34,307 nt of DNA. Origin: Psychrobacter sp. UBA5136. GTDB lineage: Bacteria > Pseudomonadota > Gammaproteobacteria > Pseudomonadales > Moraxellaceae. The notes below the pieces were generated by a model, which worked only from the letters and a program-made list of their open reading frames with translations, made no database searches and was not told the DNA's origin. The stretch is taken from assembly GCF_002414005.1 (NCBI RefSeq), contig NZ_DHYG01000048.1:1-34307 (forward strand), given 5' to 3'. Made by a program: the position numbers and the translations under genes. This document shows positions 1-8,418 of this stretch, piece by piece; position 1 is the first letter of the stretch; every line of letters begins with the position of its first letter.

Positions 1-21
1 TAATTATTGGGATTGGTATTA

Positions 22-594
22 TTATTTAGTAGCTTGTCTTTTATAAGTCACAAATTTAAAATCTAAGCCACTTTTCTCATCGTGTTTTTGCTCGGATTCT
101 TCTACGACCATAAAATCGTCTGGCAGCTCGGGATAAAACGCATCGCCATCGGTAATGTCAGTCTCGACATGGGTCAGCTCGACACGGTCGGTGTACATCA
201 TTGCCTCATTAAAGACGCGCTCGCCGCCGATGACCCAAATGGTATCAAGGTGCGCACCGTGGGCAAGGCTGGCCGCTTGTGTCAGCGCATCGTCTAAATT
301 ATGCATCACATAAGCTTTTTCGCTACCGACCAAGCCATTTTTTTCGGCATAATCTAACTGGGTAGTAATGATAAAGCTGATACGTTTTGGTAGCGGCTTG
401 CTGCCCATCGACTCAAAGGTTTTGCGGCCCATAATGACGATACCTTGGATTGCGCCATCACTTTGTTTGGTGGTCATGTTTTTAAAGTGCTGCAAGTCAG
501 CTGAGATATGCCACGGCAGCGCATTTCCTTTGCCGATACAGCGATTGCTACTGATGGCCACGATTTGGGCAACTTCGGTGTTGGCATAACTCAT
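22..594 (-). CDS. folA: Dihydrofolate reductase
   Basis: Cytoplasmic enzyme that reduces dihydrofolate to tetrahydrofolate with NADPH, replenishing the cofactor oxidised by ThyA. The 190-residue product shows the DHFR substrate loop and acid (residues 17-38: NRCIGKGNALPW, then D33 in SADLQHF, the equivalent of E. coli Asp27), the NADPH-binding MGRKTFESMG (55-64) and the IGGERVFNEAM strand (122-132). It is about 30 residues longer than E. coli FolA (159), the extra length lying in loops. The ATG at 592-594 has AAGGATA eight bases upstream. It lies 55 bases downstream of thyA on the same strand, so co-transcription with thyA, and perhaps lgt, is likely. No terminator is visible in the 21 bases left in the window. 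Confidence 0.96.
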   Translation of the reverse strand: MSYANTEVAQIVAISSNRCIGKGNALPWHISADLQHFKNMTTKQSDGAIQGIVIMGRKTFESMGSKPLPKRISFIITTQLDYAEKNGLVGSEKAYVMHNLDDALTQAASLAHGAHLDTIWVIGGERVFNEAMMYTDRVELTHVETDITDGDAFYPELPDDFMVVEESEQKHDEKSGLDFKFVTYKRQATK

Positions 595-649
595 AAGATA
601 TCCTTTTTATGGTCTTTTAACAGTCAAATAATATGCAAGCGATAAACAT

Positions 650-1522
650 TTAGACGGCAACCTTGGCTTTAATGGCAGGATGCGACTCGTACCCTTCGAC
701 GCTGATATCATCATAGCTAAAGGCAAAAATGTCTTTGATGTCAGGGTTTAGCGTCAAGGTGGGCAAGCTATAAAGCGAACGCGTTAGTTGCAATTCGACT
801 TGCGCGCGGTGGTTTTGGTAAATGTGACAATCGCCGCCCGTCCAGATAAATTCGCCAACCTCTAGACCGCATACTTGCGCCACCATGTGGGTTAAGAGCG
901 CGTAGCTGGCAATATTAAATGGCACACCTAAAAATAAATCCGCTGAGCGCTGGTAGAGCTGGCATGACAGTTTATTGTCTGCCACAAAGAACTGAAATAG
1001 TGTATGGCAAGGCGGCAGGGCAACTTGCTCGGCTTCCTTTGGATTCCAGCCAGAGACGATTAAACGGCGCGAGTTAGGATTGGTCTTAATTTGTTCAATG
1101 ACGTCGGTGATTTGGTCGATGCCATCGTTCTCATAATTGCCGTCTTCACGCTTGGTTGCGCCATAATTGCGCCATTGATGACCATAAATGGGACCGAGGT
1201 CGCCCGCAGGACGGTTAAAGCGCGCGGTTTGCTCAGCGGTCGCCCACTCATTCCAAATGCGCACGTTATTTTCTTGCAGATAATCGACGTGGGTGCTACC
1301 GCTTAAAAACCAAAATAGCTCATACACGATGGATTTAAAATGAACTTTTTTGGTAGTCAATAACGGAAATCCATCGGCTAAGTCAAAACGTAGCTGTGCG
1401 CCAAAGTGGCTTAGCGTACCAGTGCCGGTACGATCGCCTTTTTCGCTGCCATGAGACAGGACGTGTTGGAGCAAATCTAAGTAGGCTTGCTCATTTTTAC
1501 TGTTGTGGTAATTACTGCTCAT
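650..1522 (-). CDS. thyA: Thymidylate synthase
   Basis: Converts dUMP to dTMP using 5,10-methylene-tetrahydrofolate and yields the dihydrofolate that the neighbouring FolA recycles. The 290-residue protein carries GDRTGTGT (29-36, phosphate-binding arginine), the catalytic cysteine C172 in LPPCHTLFQFF, and RSADLFLGVPFNIASYA, the dUMP and folate site. It is longer than the 264-residue E. coli enzyme because of a short N-terminal extension (about 15 residues) and an insertion around residues 97-130. Some other bacterial ThyA proteins also carry an insertion in this region. The ATG at 1520-1522 has AAGAG upstream. It sits between lgt (93-base gap) and folA (55-base gap), all leftward, an arrangement common in gammaproteobacteria. 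Confidence 0.97.
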   Translation of the reverse strand: MSSNYHNSKNEQAYLDLLQHVLSHGSEKGDRTGTGTLSHFGAQLRFDLADGFPLLTTKKVHFKSIVYELFWFLSGSTHVDYLQENNVRIWNEWATAEQTARFNRPAGDLGPIYGHQWRNYGATKREDGNYENDGIDQITDVIEQIKTNPNSRRLIVSGWNPKEAEQVALPPCHTLFQFFVADNKLSCQLYQRSADLFLGVPFNIASYALLTHMVAQVCGLEVGEFIWTGGDCHIYQNHRAQVELQLTRSLYSLPTLTLNPDIKDIFAFSYDDISVEGYESHPAIKAKVAV

Positions 1523-1615
1523 AAAATTGCTCTTTTACGCTGTGAAAACGTACCTTCACTGTGGTTCTTAATGCTTAATATAGCCTCTAATAAGGCATTT
1601 GATACTAAATAATGC

Positions 1616-2500
1616 TTAATAAGCTGCCTGCTTACCCCAATCGTAAATACCGCGTTTATAGGCGTAAATCAGGATGATTAAGCCAACAATAATCATTGGC
1701 GCGCTTAGTATTTGGCCTTTGGTCATCCAGCCGAGCAAAATAAATCCTTGGTCGGCGTCTGGCTGACGGAAAAACTCAATGATAAAGCGGCTAATACCGT
1801 AGCCCAATAAGAAGACAGCCGAGACCGCCATACGTGGACGCGGCTTTGAGGAATACCACCATAAAAAGATAAAGAGTAGCAGGCCTTCAGCAAGGGCTTC
1901 GTAGAGCTGCGATGGATGACGCGGCAATAAATACTGCCCATTGACCTCAAGCATCAACGCTTGTAGCTCAGGATTGGTTTGTAATTGCTGCGCATCAAAG
2001 GCCGCGGCTTGCGGAAAGTAGGTCAGCCAGTTATAGCCACCATCTGAGACGCGCCCCCACAGCTCGCCATTGATGTAGTTGCCGATACGTCCAAATAATA
2101 GGCCGGTTGGCACGCAAGGCACGATAAAATCAAGCACCTGAAAAGGCGTCTTTTTATATTTGCGGGCAAAATATAGCATGCCTAATAAGACACCAATCAT
2201 GCCGCCGTGAAAAGACATGCCGCCTTCCCATACTTTGAAAAGATATGCTGGGTTTTGTAATAGTTCGCCAAATTGATAAAACAACACGTAGCCGATACGG
2301 CCGCCCAAAATGACACCAAGGGCACCATAAAAGACCAAATCAGAGACCATATCGGTGGTCCAATTGTCGCGTTTGCTGCTGCGATACCAAGCGAGGCCAT
2401 AAGCGGCCGCAAACGCCAGTAAGTACATCAAACCATACCAGTGCACTTCCACTGGCCCCAAGGACAGCGCTACGGGGTCAAACTGAGGATGAATCATCAT
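1616..2500 (-). CDS. lgt: Prolipoprotein diacylglyceryl transferase
   Basis: Inner-membrane enzyme that moves diacylglycerol from phosphatidylglycerol to the lipobox cysteine of prolipoproteins, the first step of lipoprotein maturation. Two predicted substrates lie in this window. From ATG 2498-2500 the product is 294 residues with several membrane segments, the SFHGG motif (96-100, essential His) and the Lgt signature GRIGNYINGELWGR (137-150). The open frame continues 45 codons upstream to a TTG at 2635. I chose the internal ATG because FDPVALSLGPVEVHWYG aligns with the start of known Lgt proteins and a candidate promoter lies inside the extension. No Shine-Dalgarno sequence is visible, and the next ATG (2495-2497) is equally possible. 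Confidence 0.93.
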   Translation of the reverse strand: MMIHPQFDPVALSLGPVEVHWYGLMYLLAFAAAYGLAWYRSSKRDNWTTDMVSDLVFYGALGVILGGRIGYVLFYQFGELLQNPAYLFKVWEGGMSFHGGMIGVLLGMLYFARKYKKTPFQVLDFIVPCVPTGLLFGRIGNYINGELWGRVSDGGYNWLTYFPQAAAFDAQQLQTNPELQALMLEVNGQYLLPRHPSQLYEALAEGLLLFIFLWWYSSKPRPRMAVSAVFLLGYGISRFIIEFFRQPDADQGFILLGWMTKGQILSAPMIIVGLIILIYAYKRGIYDWGKQAAY

Positions 2501-2533
2501 AAAGGTATCATAATTATTGTTAGTAAAATGCTG

Positions 2534-2563
2534 ACTATAATAGCAAAATTCATCCCTTGCGAA
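2534..2563 (-). promoter_or_regulatory. Candidate sigma-70 promoter for lgt
   Basis: On the minus strand TTCGCA (2558-2563) and TATAGT (2534-2539) are separated by 18 bases. Transcription would begin near 2527, leaving a short leader before the ATG at 2498-2500. This fits the internal start and would put the upstream TTG outside the transcript. Only by eye; the -35 match is moderate. Confidence 0.35.
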
Positions 2564-2752
2564 CACTATCGCGCATACTATGTTAAAGGTATGGATAAAT
2601 AAATGAACGATTGAATAAATGGCAAAGCGCCGCAAAAACCGCTAAGATAAAAATGTCGCCATTTTTTAGCGTCTTTATGTGGTCATTGTTAGTTTATTTA
2701 GATGGCTATCAATTACATTGAGGACATATCCGAACCGTATAAAAGGAAAACT

Positions 2753-3580
2753 ATGTGTATCGTCGCCATTGCTTGGCAGTTATTTGATGAGCTGCCTTTG
2801 GTTTTATTGTCCAATCGTGATGAGTTTTTGCAGCGTCCGACAGAGCCGCTGCATCAGTGGGTAGATAAGCCTATTTACGCAGGACGCGATAAGCAAAGCG
2901 GCGGTACCTGGCTTGGTATTCATCAACAGCAGCATGGCGATTTTTGTGAGCAAAACGGACGCTGGGCGGCGGTATTAAACTTTCGTGATGGCGTGCAGGC
3001 AAGTCATGACGAACGCTCGCGTGGGGCATTGGTCACCGATTTCTTGACCAGTACGCTAAGCCCGCTAGATTTTGCGCGGCAAATCAGCTTGCAAGAGTAC
3101 GCAGGCTTTAACCTTATTATTGGTGATACGGCGCAAGCAGTCATTGTCAATAATCGTGGTCATGCGCCGACGCCGTTATATGCCGGACTGTACGTACTCT
3201 CTAATGGGCAACCAGAAGAAGCATGGTTCAAAACGGAGCGTCTGCGTGGCCGCCTACGCCAAGAGGTCATACCGTTGATTGCTGAAAATAGCGTGCCTGA
3301 GTACTGGCAAAGCGCGGCTTTTGCCGTGATGTCGGACAGCACGCCAGCGCCCGCAGATAAGCTGCCTAATACGGGCGTCGATATTACCATCGAACAAGCG
3401 CTGTCCTCTGTTTATATAGAATCTGCTGATTTAAGCGCCATCAGCAATGCACCAATGCCAAGCTATGGTACACGAACACAAAGTATTTTAACCTTACGTC
3501 GTCAAAAAAATTCACCTAGCGAACGAATCCATGCAGCGCTTATTAGCCGTGAATGCCAGCATCAGACAAATTTAGCATAA
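2753..3580 (+). CDS. TANGO2/NRDE family protein
   Basis: A 275-residue protein of the Ntn-like TANGO2 (NRDE) family. It begins MCIVAIAW with the conserved cysteine at position 2 and carries the family signature SNRDEF at 20-25, followed by RPTEPLHQW and a GGTWLG motif. Eukaryotic relatives have been linked to haem movement and to mitochondrial or Golgi function; the bacterial role is not settled, so I assign none. The frame is open 17 codons further upstream, but the ATG at 2753 is preceded by AAAAGGAAAA and puts the cysteine at position 2 as the family requires. It is a single gene, divergent from lgt and closed by a terminator at 3584-3626. Confidence 0.88.
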   Translation: MCIVAIAWQLFDELPLVLLSNRDEFLQRPTEPLHQWVDKPIYAGRDKQSGGTWLGIHQQQHGDFCEQNGRWAAVLNFRDGVQASHDERSRGALVTDFLTSTLSPLDFARQISLQEYAGFNLIIGDTAQAVIVNNRGHAPTPLYAGLYVLSNGQPEEAWFKTERLRGRLRQEVIPLIAENSVPEYWQSAAFAVMSDSTPAPADKLPNTGVDITIEQALSSVYIESADLSAISNAPMPSYGTRTQSILTLRRQKNSPSERIHAALISRECQHQTNLA

Positions 3581-3583
3581 AAA

Positions 3584-3626
3584 AATCCCCCTATTAATAG
3601 CAGCTATCAATAGGAGGATTCGTTTT
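3584..3626. terminator. Two-way intrinsic terminator between the TANGO2 gene and rppH
   Basis: Inverted arms at 3584-3595 and 3609-3620 pair over 12 positions with one mismatch. A T-run follows on the plus strand (3623-3630), and the A-run before the left arm gives T residues on the minus strand. It lies between two convergent genes and can serve both. Confidence 0.8.
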
Positions 3627-3657
3627 TTTTATTCGCTTGCCTGAGCAATCAACCTCT

Positions 3658-4179
3658 TTATTCCACCAACAAATGGTTGTTTTGTTCTGGAATAATCAGC
3701 TCTTGTTTAAGCGGTAGTTCGCGTACCAATTCTTGCAAGGCGCGACGGTATACCCCGCGTTTAAAATGAATCACTTGTCCGAGTGGATACCAATAGCTGA
3801 CCCATTGCCAATGGTCAAATTCTGGTTTACCCTCATCAAAGCGGATATGTTGAGTGTTCGGCTCATCTAAGCGCAGCAAAAACCATTTTTGTTTTTGCCC
3901 AATACACAAAGGATACTGCCCATGACGCACATAGCGTTTCGGCAGGCGGTAGCGCAACCAATCTTGCGTGACCGCCAGTAAATCGACATGACACGGATGT
4001 AAACCGACCTCTTCCCAGAGCTCGCGATACATCGCATCCAACGGCGTCTCCCCGCGGTCGATGCCGCCTTGAGGGAACTGCCAAGCGTTGTGACCAATAC
4101 GTTTTGCCCACAGAACTTGCCCTTGTGTATTTGCCAAGATAATGCCGACATTGGCGCGAAAGCCGTCTGCATCTATCAT
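3658..4179 (-). CDS. rppH: RNA pyrophosphohydrolase (Nudix)
   Basis: Removes pyrophosphate from 5'-triphosphorylated RNA, which starts 5'-end-dependent mRNA decay by RNase E. The 173-residue length matches E. coli RppH (176). The start MIDADGFRANVGIILAN is typical, and the Nudix box is complete: G38, E44, R52, E53, E56, E57 and G59 in the spacing GX5EX7REUXEEXGU. It is preceded by WQFPQGG, characteristic of the RppH/YgdP branch. It stands alone, convergent with the TANGO2 gene, with a long AT-rich gap upstream. The ATG at 4177-4179 has no strong ribosome site. Confidence 0.95.
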   Translation of the reverse strand: MIDADGFRANVGIILANTQGQVLWAKRIGHNAWQFPQGGIDRGETPLDAMYRELWEEVGLHPCHVDLLAVTQDWLRYRLPKRYVRHGQYPLCIGQKQKWFLLRLDEPNTQHIRFDEGKPEFDHWQWVSYWYPLGQVIHFKRGVYRRALQELVRELPLKQELIIPEQNNHLLVE

Positions 4180-4688
4180 GACTAAACCCTTTTAAATTGT
4201 CTAAAAATAGCTTATTTCGCCAAGGTACAACGACAGCAATCATAGTTATTATAGGGTGATCACCATCAGTACTATGACAAAATAAGATTCATTACCGTTA
4301 TTAAACCAAGAAACAACCAAAATGTGTAACAGTATTTTGCTATAAAATGTTTCACAAGATTAATACTTTAAAATCAATCAGTTATAAGCCTACTTTTGTA
4401 AGTAAATTCCGCAAATTTTTCTAATAATGATAAGTCGCGGTAACGATAGGTGTATAAATACTTAAATATCGAATATTATTGTTAAAGAATAAATAAGGTA
4501 GCGATTTATAAAAGGTAAACAAGAAAAGGTAAACGAGGAAAGGGCGTCATAAATCTGGTTTTGGCTTATGCTACACTAGCAAAAGAAATGCCTAGCAAAA
4601 TAAAAACGTTGTCATAAAATAAAAAATAACTGTCTTTGAAAAGTCGTTTAAATGAAAAACGTAGCAATTAAAACAAGGAATAATCAAG
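4180..4688. other. AT-rich intergenic stretch between rppH and the OsmC gene
   Basis: About 510 bases between divergent genes with no credible coding frame. It must hold the promoters of both, but I see no pair of boxes good enough to call; TACACT at 4572-4577 could be a -10 for the OsmC gene. The only repeat I noticed is a 14-bp direct tandem pair (4510-4523 and 4524-4537), AAAAGGTAAACAAG and its one-mismatch copy. Confidence 0.5.
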
Positions 4689-5102
4689 ATGTCAGAGTCA
4701 AAAGCAAGCATCACGTGGCAAGAAAACAAAGCCTTTATGGGCGTGTCACCATCAGGACATAACGTCCAAATCGATGCTGATAAAGAAAAAGGCGCCAGCC
4801 CAATGGAGCTGATTTTATTAGGGCTCGGCGGCTGTGCCAGCTATGATGTGGTGGCAATTTTACAAAAGTCGCGCCAACAAGTGACAGATGTGCGTTGTGA
4901 GCTGACCGCGCAGCGCGCTGAGACCATTCCAGCAGTGTATACCGACATTCATATGCATTTTGTGGTGACGGGGCAAGATGTGAAAGAAAGCCAAGTAGAA
5001 AAAGCCATCAAGCTGTCCGCAGAAAAATACTGCTCAGCCAGCCGGATGCTGGTGCAAGGCGGCGTTAATGTCACGCACGATTTTGCAGTAATCGCAGGAT
5101 AA
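4689..5102 (+). CDS. OsmC/Ohr family protein, YhfA type
   Basis: A 137-residue OsmC-fold protein closest in memory to E. coli YhfA: both share SPMELILLGLGGC, DVVAILQKSRQ, HFVVTG and LSAEKYCSASRML. Cysteines C49 and C115 occupy the positions of the paired redox cysteines of OsmC/Ohr, which reduce organic hydroperoxides. For the YhfA branch the substrate is not known to me, so peroxidase activity is inferred from the family. The ATG at 4689 follows AAGGAATAATCAAG. The MAPEG gene starts 14 bases after the stop, so the two are probably one transcript, linking a thiol peroxidase-like protein with a membrane protein of a glutathione-related family. Confidence 0.9.
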   Translation: MSESKASITWQENKAFMGVSPSGHNVQIDADKEKGASPMELILLGLGGCASYDVVAILQKSRQQVTDVRCELTAQRAETIPAVYTDIHMHFVVTGQDVKESQVEKAIKLSAEKYCSASRMLVQGGVNVTHDFAVIAG

Positions 5103-5116
5103 GGGCGAACAGGCTT

Positions 5117-5542
5117 ATGAATCTATTCTTTGGCTTAATTCCCGATAGCGCTGCGTCAGCTATTTGGGCGATGGTGGTGGCAAGTTTGCTACCACTATTG
5201 ATGGCGCTGACGGCAAAAGTACTTGGCGGTTTTAATTTGGCTGATAATGCCCATCCGCGTGATTTTCTGCAAGGAACGACGGGCGCAGCGGCTCGCACCA
5301 ATGCTGCTCAGAAAAACAGCTATGAAACCTTGCCGATATTTTTGGCAGCCGTACTGGTTGCTATGCTATTTTTTGTGCCGCAGTTGATTATTAATACCAT
5401 CGCTTGGCTTTATGTGCTGATTCGTATTGGCTATTGCGCCGCGTATATTACTAATTTAGCAACGTTTCGCTCAATACTTTGGTTACTGTCAATGGCGTGC
5501 TCATTGATGCTATTTTATTTAGCGATTCGGCTCAGTTTTTAG
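5117..5542 (+). CDS. MAPEG family membrane protein
   Basis: A 141-residue protein with about four hydrophobic segments (roughly 15-37, 72-92, 93-112 and 118-139) and the MAPEG signature ARTNAAQKNSYETLPIF (59-75, with R60, Q65, N67, E70 and P73). MAPEG proteins are membrane glutathione transferase or isomerase relatives; in bacteria most have no assigned substrate. The ATG at 5117 follows the OsmC-family stop by 14 bases with an AGG close by, suggesting translational coupling or at least an operon. It converges on dusC; the 46-base gap between them shows no clear terminator. Confidence 0.88.
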   Translation: MNLFFGLIPDSAASAIWAMVVASLLPLLMALTAKVLGGFNLADNAHPRDFLQGTTGAAARTNAAQKNSYETLPIFLAAVLVAMLFFVPQLIINTIAWLYVLIRIGYCAAYITNLATFRSILWLLSMACSLMLFYLAIRLSF

Positions 5543-5588
5543 CTTATTCATTTATAAAGCTCATGATTTTATGACAAAGCGGTGATTA

Positions 5589-6611
5589 TTAGCGTAGGCT
5601 GTTTTGCAGTGCGTTAATAATCACGGCTTTATTTTTTTCTCGCTTAATACTTTCCCACAGTTGCTGCGCCTCAAAATAACCTTTGGTGAGCATGCCAAGC
5701 CACTGCTTATAGCGACCGACTAACACCACATCATTTTTCGCCGCACCTTCCAAAAAATTAATCTGATGGGCAATTAAATCTTGCCATAATAATGTCGCTT
5801 TATCGTCTAAAACCTGACTGTTGGCTTTATCAATTTGAGCAATCAAATCAGGACGAGTGACAGCGCCGCGCCCAAGCATTAAGTGGGCGGTGCCTGATTG
5901 CGCCATACAGTTTTGCGCGTGCTCTAAATTCCATATCTCACCATTGGCAATCACTGGGATATTAAGCGTATTAAAATTTTGGATTTTCTCCCAATAAGCT
6001 GGCGGCTTATAGCCTTGGGTCTTTGTGCGAGCGTGAATGGTCAGCCAATCAGCGCCGCTGTCGTTAATCGCAGCTTTGATGTCATCCATGCGGCTGCTAT
6101 CGGTATAACCCAAACGTATCTTTGCAGAGACAGGAATATTGGCGGGTACGGCACAGCGTACGGCGCTGATGATTTCATGCATCACTTCAGGCTCGTCAAG
6201 TAGCACTGAGCCGCCGCGGTGGCTATTGACGGTTTTTGCAGGGCAGCCAAAGTTAATATCGATCACTGGCGCCCCAAGCTCGCAAGCATAAGCGGCGTTT
6301 TCTGCCATTAACTGTACGTCACTACCAAGTAGCTGAATATGAATCGGCGTGCCGGATGTGGTTTTGGCATCATGATGCAATTCTGGCACATATTTATAAA
6401 ACACATGCGCTGGCAAGACAGTTTGGGTAACGCGAATAAATTCGCTGACCGACCAATCATAAGGACGACCTAAATCTGTCGCAATTTGGGTCAAGATTTG
6501 CCGCATTAATGGATCGGTTAGGCCTTCCATAGGGGCAAGAAGGCGGACGGGTTTGGTAAATAATTGCTGTATGGTGTTTTGGCGTGCTTGAAGTTGCTGA
6601 TTATGATTCAT
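5589..6611 (-). CDS. dusC: tRNA-dihydrouridine synthase, DusC-like
   Basis: FMN enzyme that reduces specific uridines in tRNA to dihydrouridine. Read from ATG 6609-6611 it has 340 residues: LLAPMEGLTDP (24-34, FMN-binding strand), SEFIRVT, DINFGCPAKTVN (118-129) with catalytic C123, RGGSVLL, and later ANGEIWN and LMLGRGAVTRPDL. The SEFIRVT motif and overall pattern favour DusC over DusA or DusB. The frame also opens at a TTG at 6647 (12 codons more) and neither start has a good ribosome site, so the N-terminus is uncertain. It lies 66 bases downstream of the helicase gene on the same strand. Confidence 0.88.
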   Translation of the reverse strand: MNHNQQLQARQNTIQQLFTKPVRLLAPMEGLTDPLMRQILTQIATDLGRPYDWSVSEFIRVTQTVLPAHVFYKYVPELHHDAKTTSGTPIHIQLLGSDVQLMAENAAYACELGAPVIDINFGCPAKTVNSHRGGSVLLDEPEVMHEIISAVRCAVPANIPVSAKIRLGYTDSSRMDDIKAAINDSGADWLTIHARTKTQGYKPPAYWEKIQNFNTLNIPVIANGEIWNLEHAQNCMAQSGTAHLMLGRGAVTRPDLIAQIDKANSQVLDDKATLLWQDLIAHQINFLEGAAKNDVVLVGRYKQWLGMLTKGYFEAQQLWESIKREKNKAVIINALQNSLR

Positions 6612-6677
6612 GATCGGAGAGTCAACGTTATAAATTGAGGTCGGCAAAGGCTATGAGGTGAGAGATAGGTGAGAAAA

Positions 6678-8177
6678 CTAAGTATTGCCAAAAATCACCT
6701 TTTTTCCTGTCTGCAAGCCTGATATCAAGTCTTTAATATGATGGATATCTAAATTGCTTTGCGCGCGCGTACAAGCAACGTAAAGCAAACGCAGCTCTTC
6801 TGGGCTAATTTTTACTGCATTGGTGGTTACATCATAATAAAAATCATCATCGAGCTGTACTTTTCCCCACTCAAGCCCTTTGGCCTTATGCGCGGTTGAG
6901 ATGACATAATCGGCATTTTCAATACTGGATAAGCTATTGACCGCTTGGCTTAATACATTGGTGCCGTGATCGTCGACCAATTTCACCAATGTTTTGAGAT
7001 CGCTACCTTCACTGGTTTCAGAATATTCTTGCACGTCGCCCCAATTATAAAAATACGCCAGTTCGGGTACGCCATACGCTGATTTGCCATTTTTTAAGTT
7101 TTCAGCTGCCTGACAAAACTTCAGCATACGATCGGTATCGGCTTGCAGAGCAACTCTATGACCGAGTTTTAATCCCGTCAATAATTGCGCCATTGCAGCG
7201 GCATTGGTGCGGCAAAGGATGGCATCTTTTTTACTATGCACCATGCTTTTTTCGGTAGAGGATTGCTTATTAGGATTGCCTTTTAGCGGCACGTCTTCTT
7301 GCAAGGCTTTAAGCAAGGTATTGGCAATATCCGCAATCGGCTCGCCAAAACGAAAGGATTGGGTTAATAAAGTTTGCGGCAATGGCAATTTTTTCATCGC
7401 ATTCACCGCGCCGCGCCATTCATAAATCTGCTGATGGGCGTCGCCAACATAAATGACCTGCCGAGGCTGCTGGGTCAAAATGCCCATCATTAAAGGGTCG
7501 GCATCTTGCGCTTCATCAAATAAAATAAAGTCGGCTGGAATGCTAGGCTTTGATAACGCCCAAAGTTTAAGGTAAATATCGTGGCCAATACCAGCTGGAT
7601 GGCGTGCATCAATCGACTGTAACCAGCGCTGCTCAACGGCAGGGTAGAGCATTTCGCGCAGCTGCTCGCTGTCTGACTCAGCAAGCCAGCTTGGGAATTC
7701 AATATGCCTTGGGGCAGGATAGCTTGCGTGCGTACTGCAAAAGTTACTGACCGCATCACTGACAAACCGCGACAAGCGTGCCGGCGTGAGGGTAATATAT
7801 TTATTCACCCCATCCATTTGCCGCCGGACTTGCACGGGTTGCAAGCCCAAATCATCACCCAAACGCTTTGGTGAAAACCTTGGTAACGACAATTTAGCGG
7901 TGATATCACGCGGTACATGACGATAAGCCAGTGAGTGGAAGGTGCGGCAATCGACATGACCGGGGAATTTCTGCCGTGCATCGTTGGCAATGGCTTTGTT
8001 AAAGGCTAAATATAAGCCGCGACCACGCAAACGCTCACCGATTAATTTAAGCGTCGTCGTTTTCCCTGCGCCCGCATAGGCGACCACTTTAAATGATTTG
8101 TGATCCATCGCCATATTGAGCGCGTTCAGCTGCTCATCAGTGGGATCGCTCATATAAGCTGGCATCGATGCGGACAT
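6678..8177 (-). CDS. Short UvrD-like superfamily 1 DNA helicase
   Basis: A 499-residue SF1A helicase. Visible in order: Q-motif PTDEQLNAL (12-20), Walker A AGAGKT (35-40), motif Ia CRTFHSLAYRH (77-87), Walker B DEAQD (221-225), motif III GDAHQQIYEWRGA (245-257), an SFRFGEPIA motif (274-282), motif V TAHKAKGLEW (428-437) and motif VI LRLLYVACTRAQ (462-473). It is far shorter than UvrD or Rep (about 700 residues), lacks most of the 1B/2B insertions, and resembles the compact FBH1-like branch. A role in clearing recombination intermediates or stalled forks is inference. The ATG at 8175-8177 has AGGTAG upstream. Confidence 0.88.
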   Translation of the reverse strand: MSASMPAYMSDPTDEQLNALNMAMDHKSFKVVAYAGAGKTTTLKLIGERLRGRGLYLAFNKAIANDARQKFPGHVDCRTFHSLAYRHVPRDITAKLSLPRFSPKRLGDDLGLQPVQVRRQMDGVNKYITLTPARLSRFVSDAVSNFCSTHASYPAPRHIEFPSWLAESDSEQLREMLYPAVEQRWLQSIDARHPAGIGHDIYLKLWALSKPSIPADFILFDEAQDADPLMMGILTQQPRQVIYVGDAHQQIYEWRGAVNAMKKLPLPQTLLTQSFRFGEPIADIANTLLKALQEDVPLKGNPNKQSSTEKSMVHSKKDAILCRTNAAAMAQLLTGLKLGHRVALQADTDRMLKFCQAAENLKNGKSAYGVPELAYFYNWGDVQEYSETSEGSDLKTLVKLVDDHGTNVLSQAVNSLSSIENADYVISTAHKAKGLEWGKVQLDDDFYYDVTTNAVKISPEELRLLYVACTRAQSNLDIHHIKDLISGLQTGKKVIFGNT

Positions 8178-8418
8178 AAAAAGCTACCTAAAAACTAGAA
8201 GGGGACAAATTAACGCGGGTAAAAGCAGGTAAAAAAAGCCACTGCATAAACAATGGCTGACTTATGATGACGGTAATATCGAGACACTGTGTTTAAGAAA
8301 ATAGAAAATGATTGTTTTTAAAATGACTGAGAATGAGGGTAGAACTAAGCTATTAAGAAAGTCATATTAACAGATTAGCGCGTTGGCTGCTTTTTGAATA
8401 AATGCCTGATAAGTAGCG

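Noticed and set aside
4510..4537. 14-bp direct tandem pair upstream of the OsmC-family gene
   Set aside because: Only two copies of simple A/G-rich sequence; not enough to claim a regulatory element.
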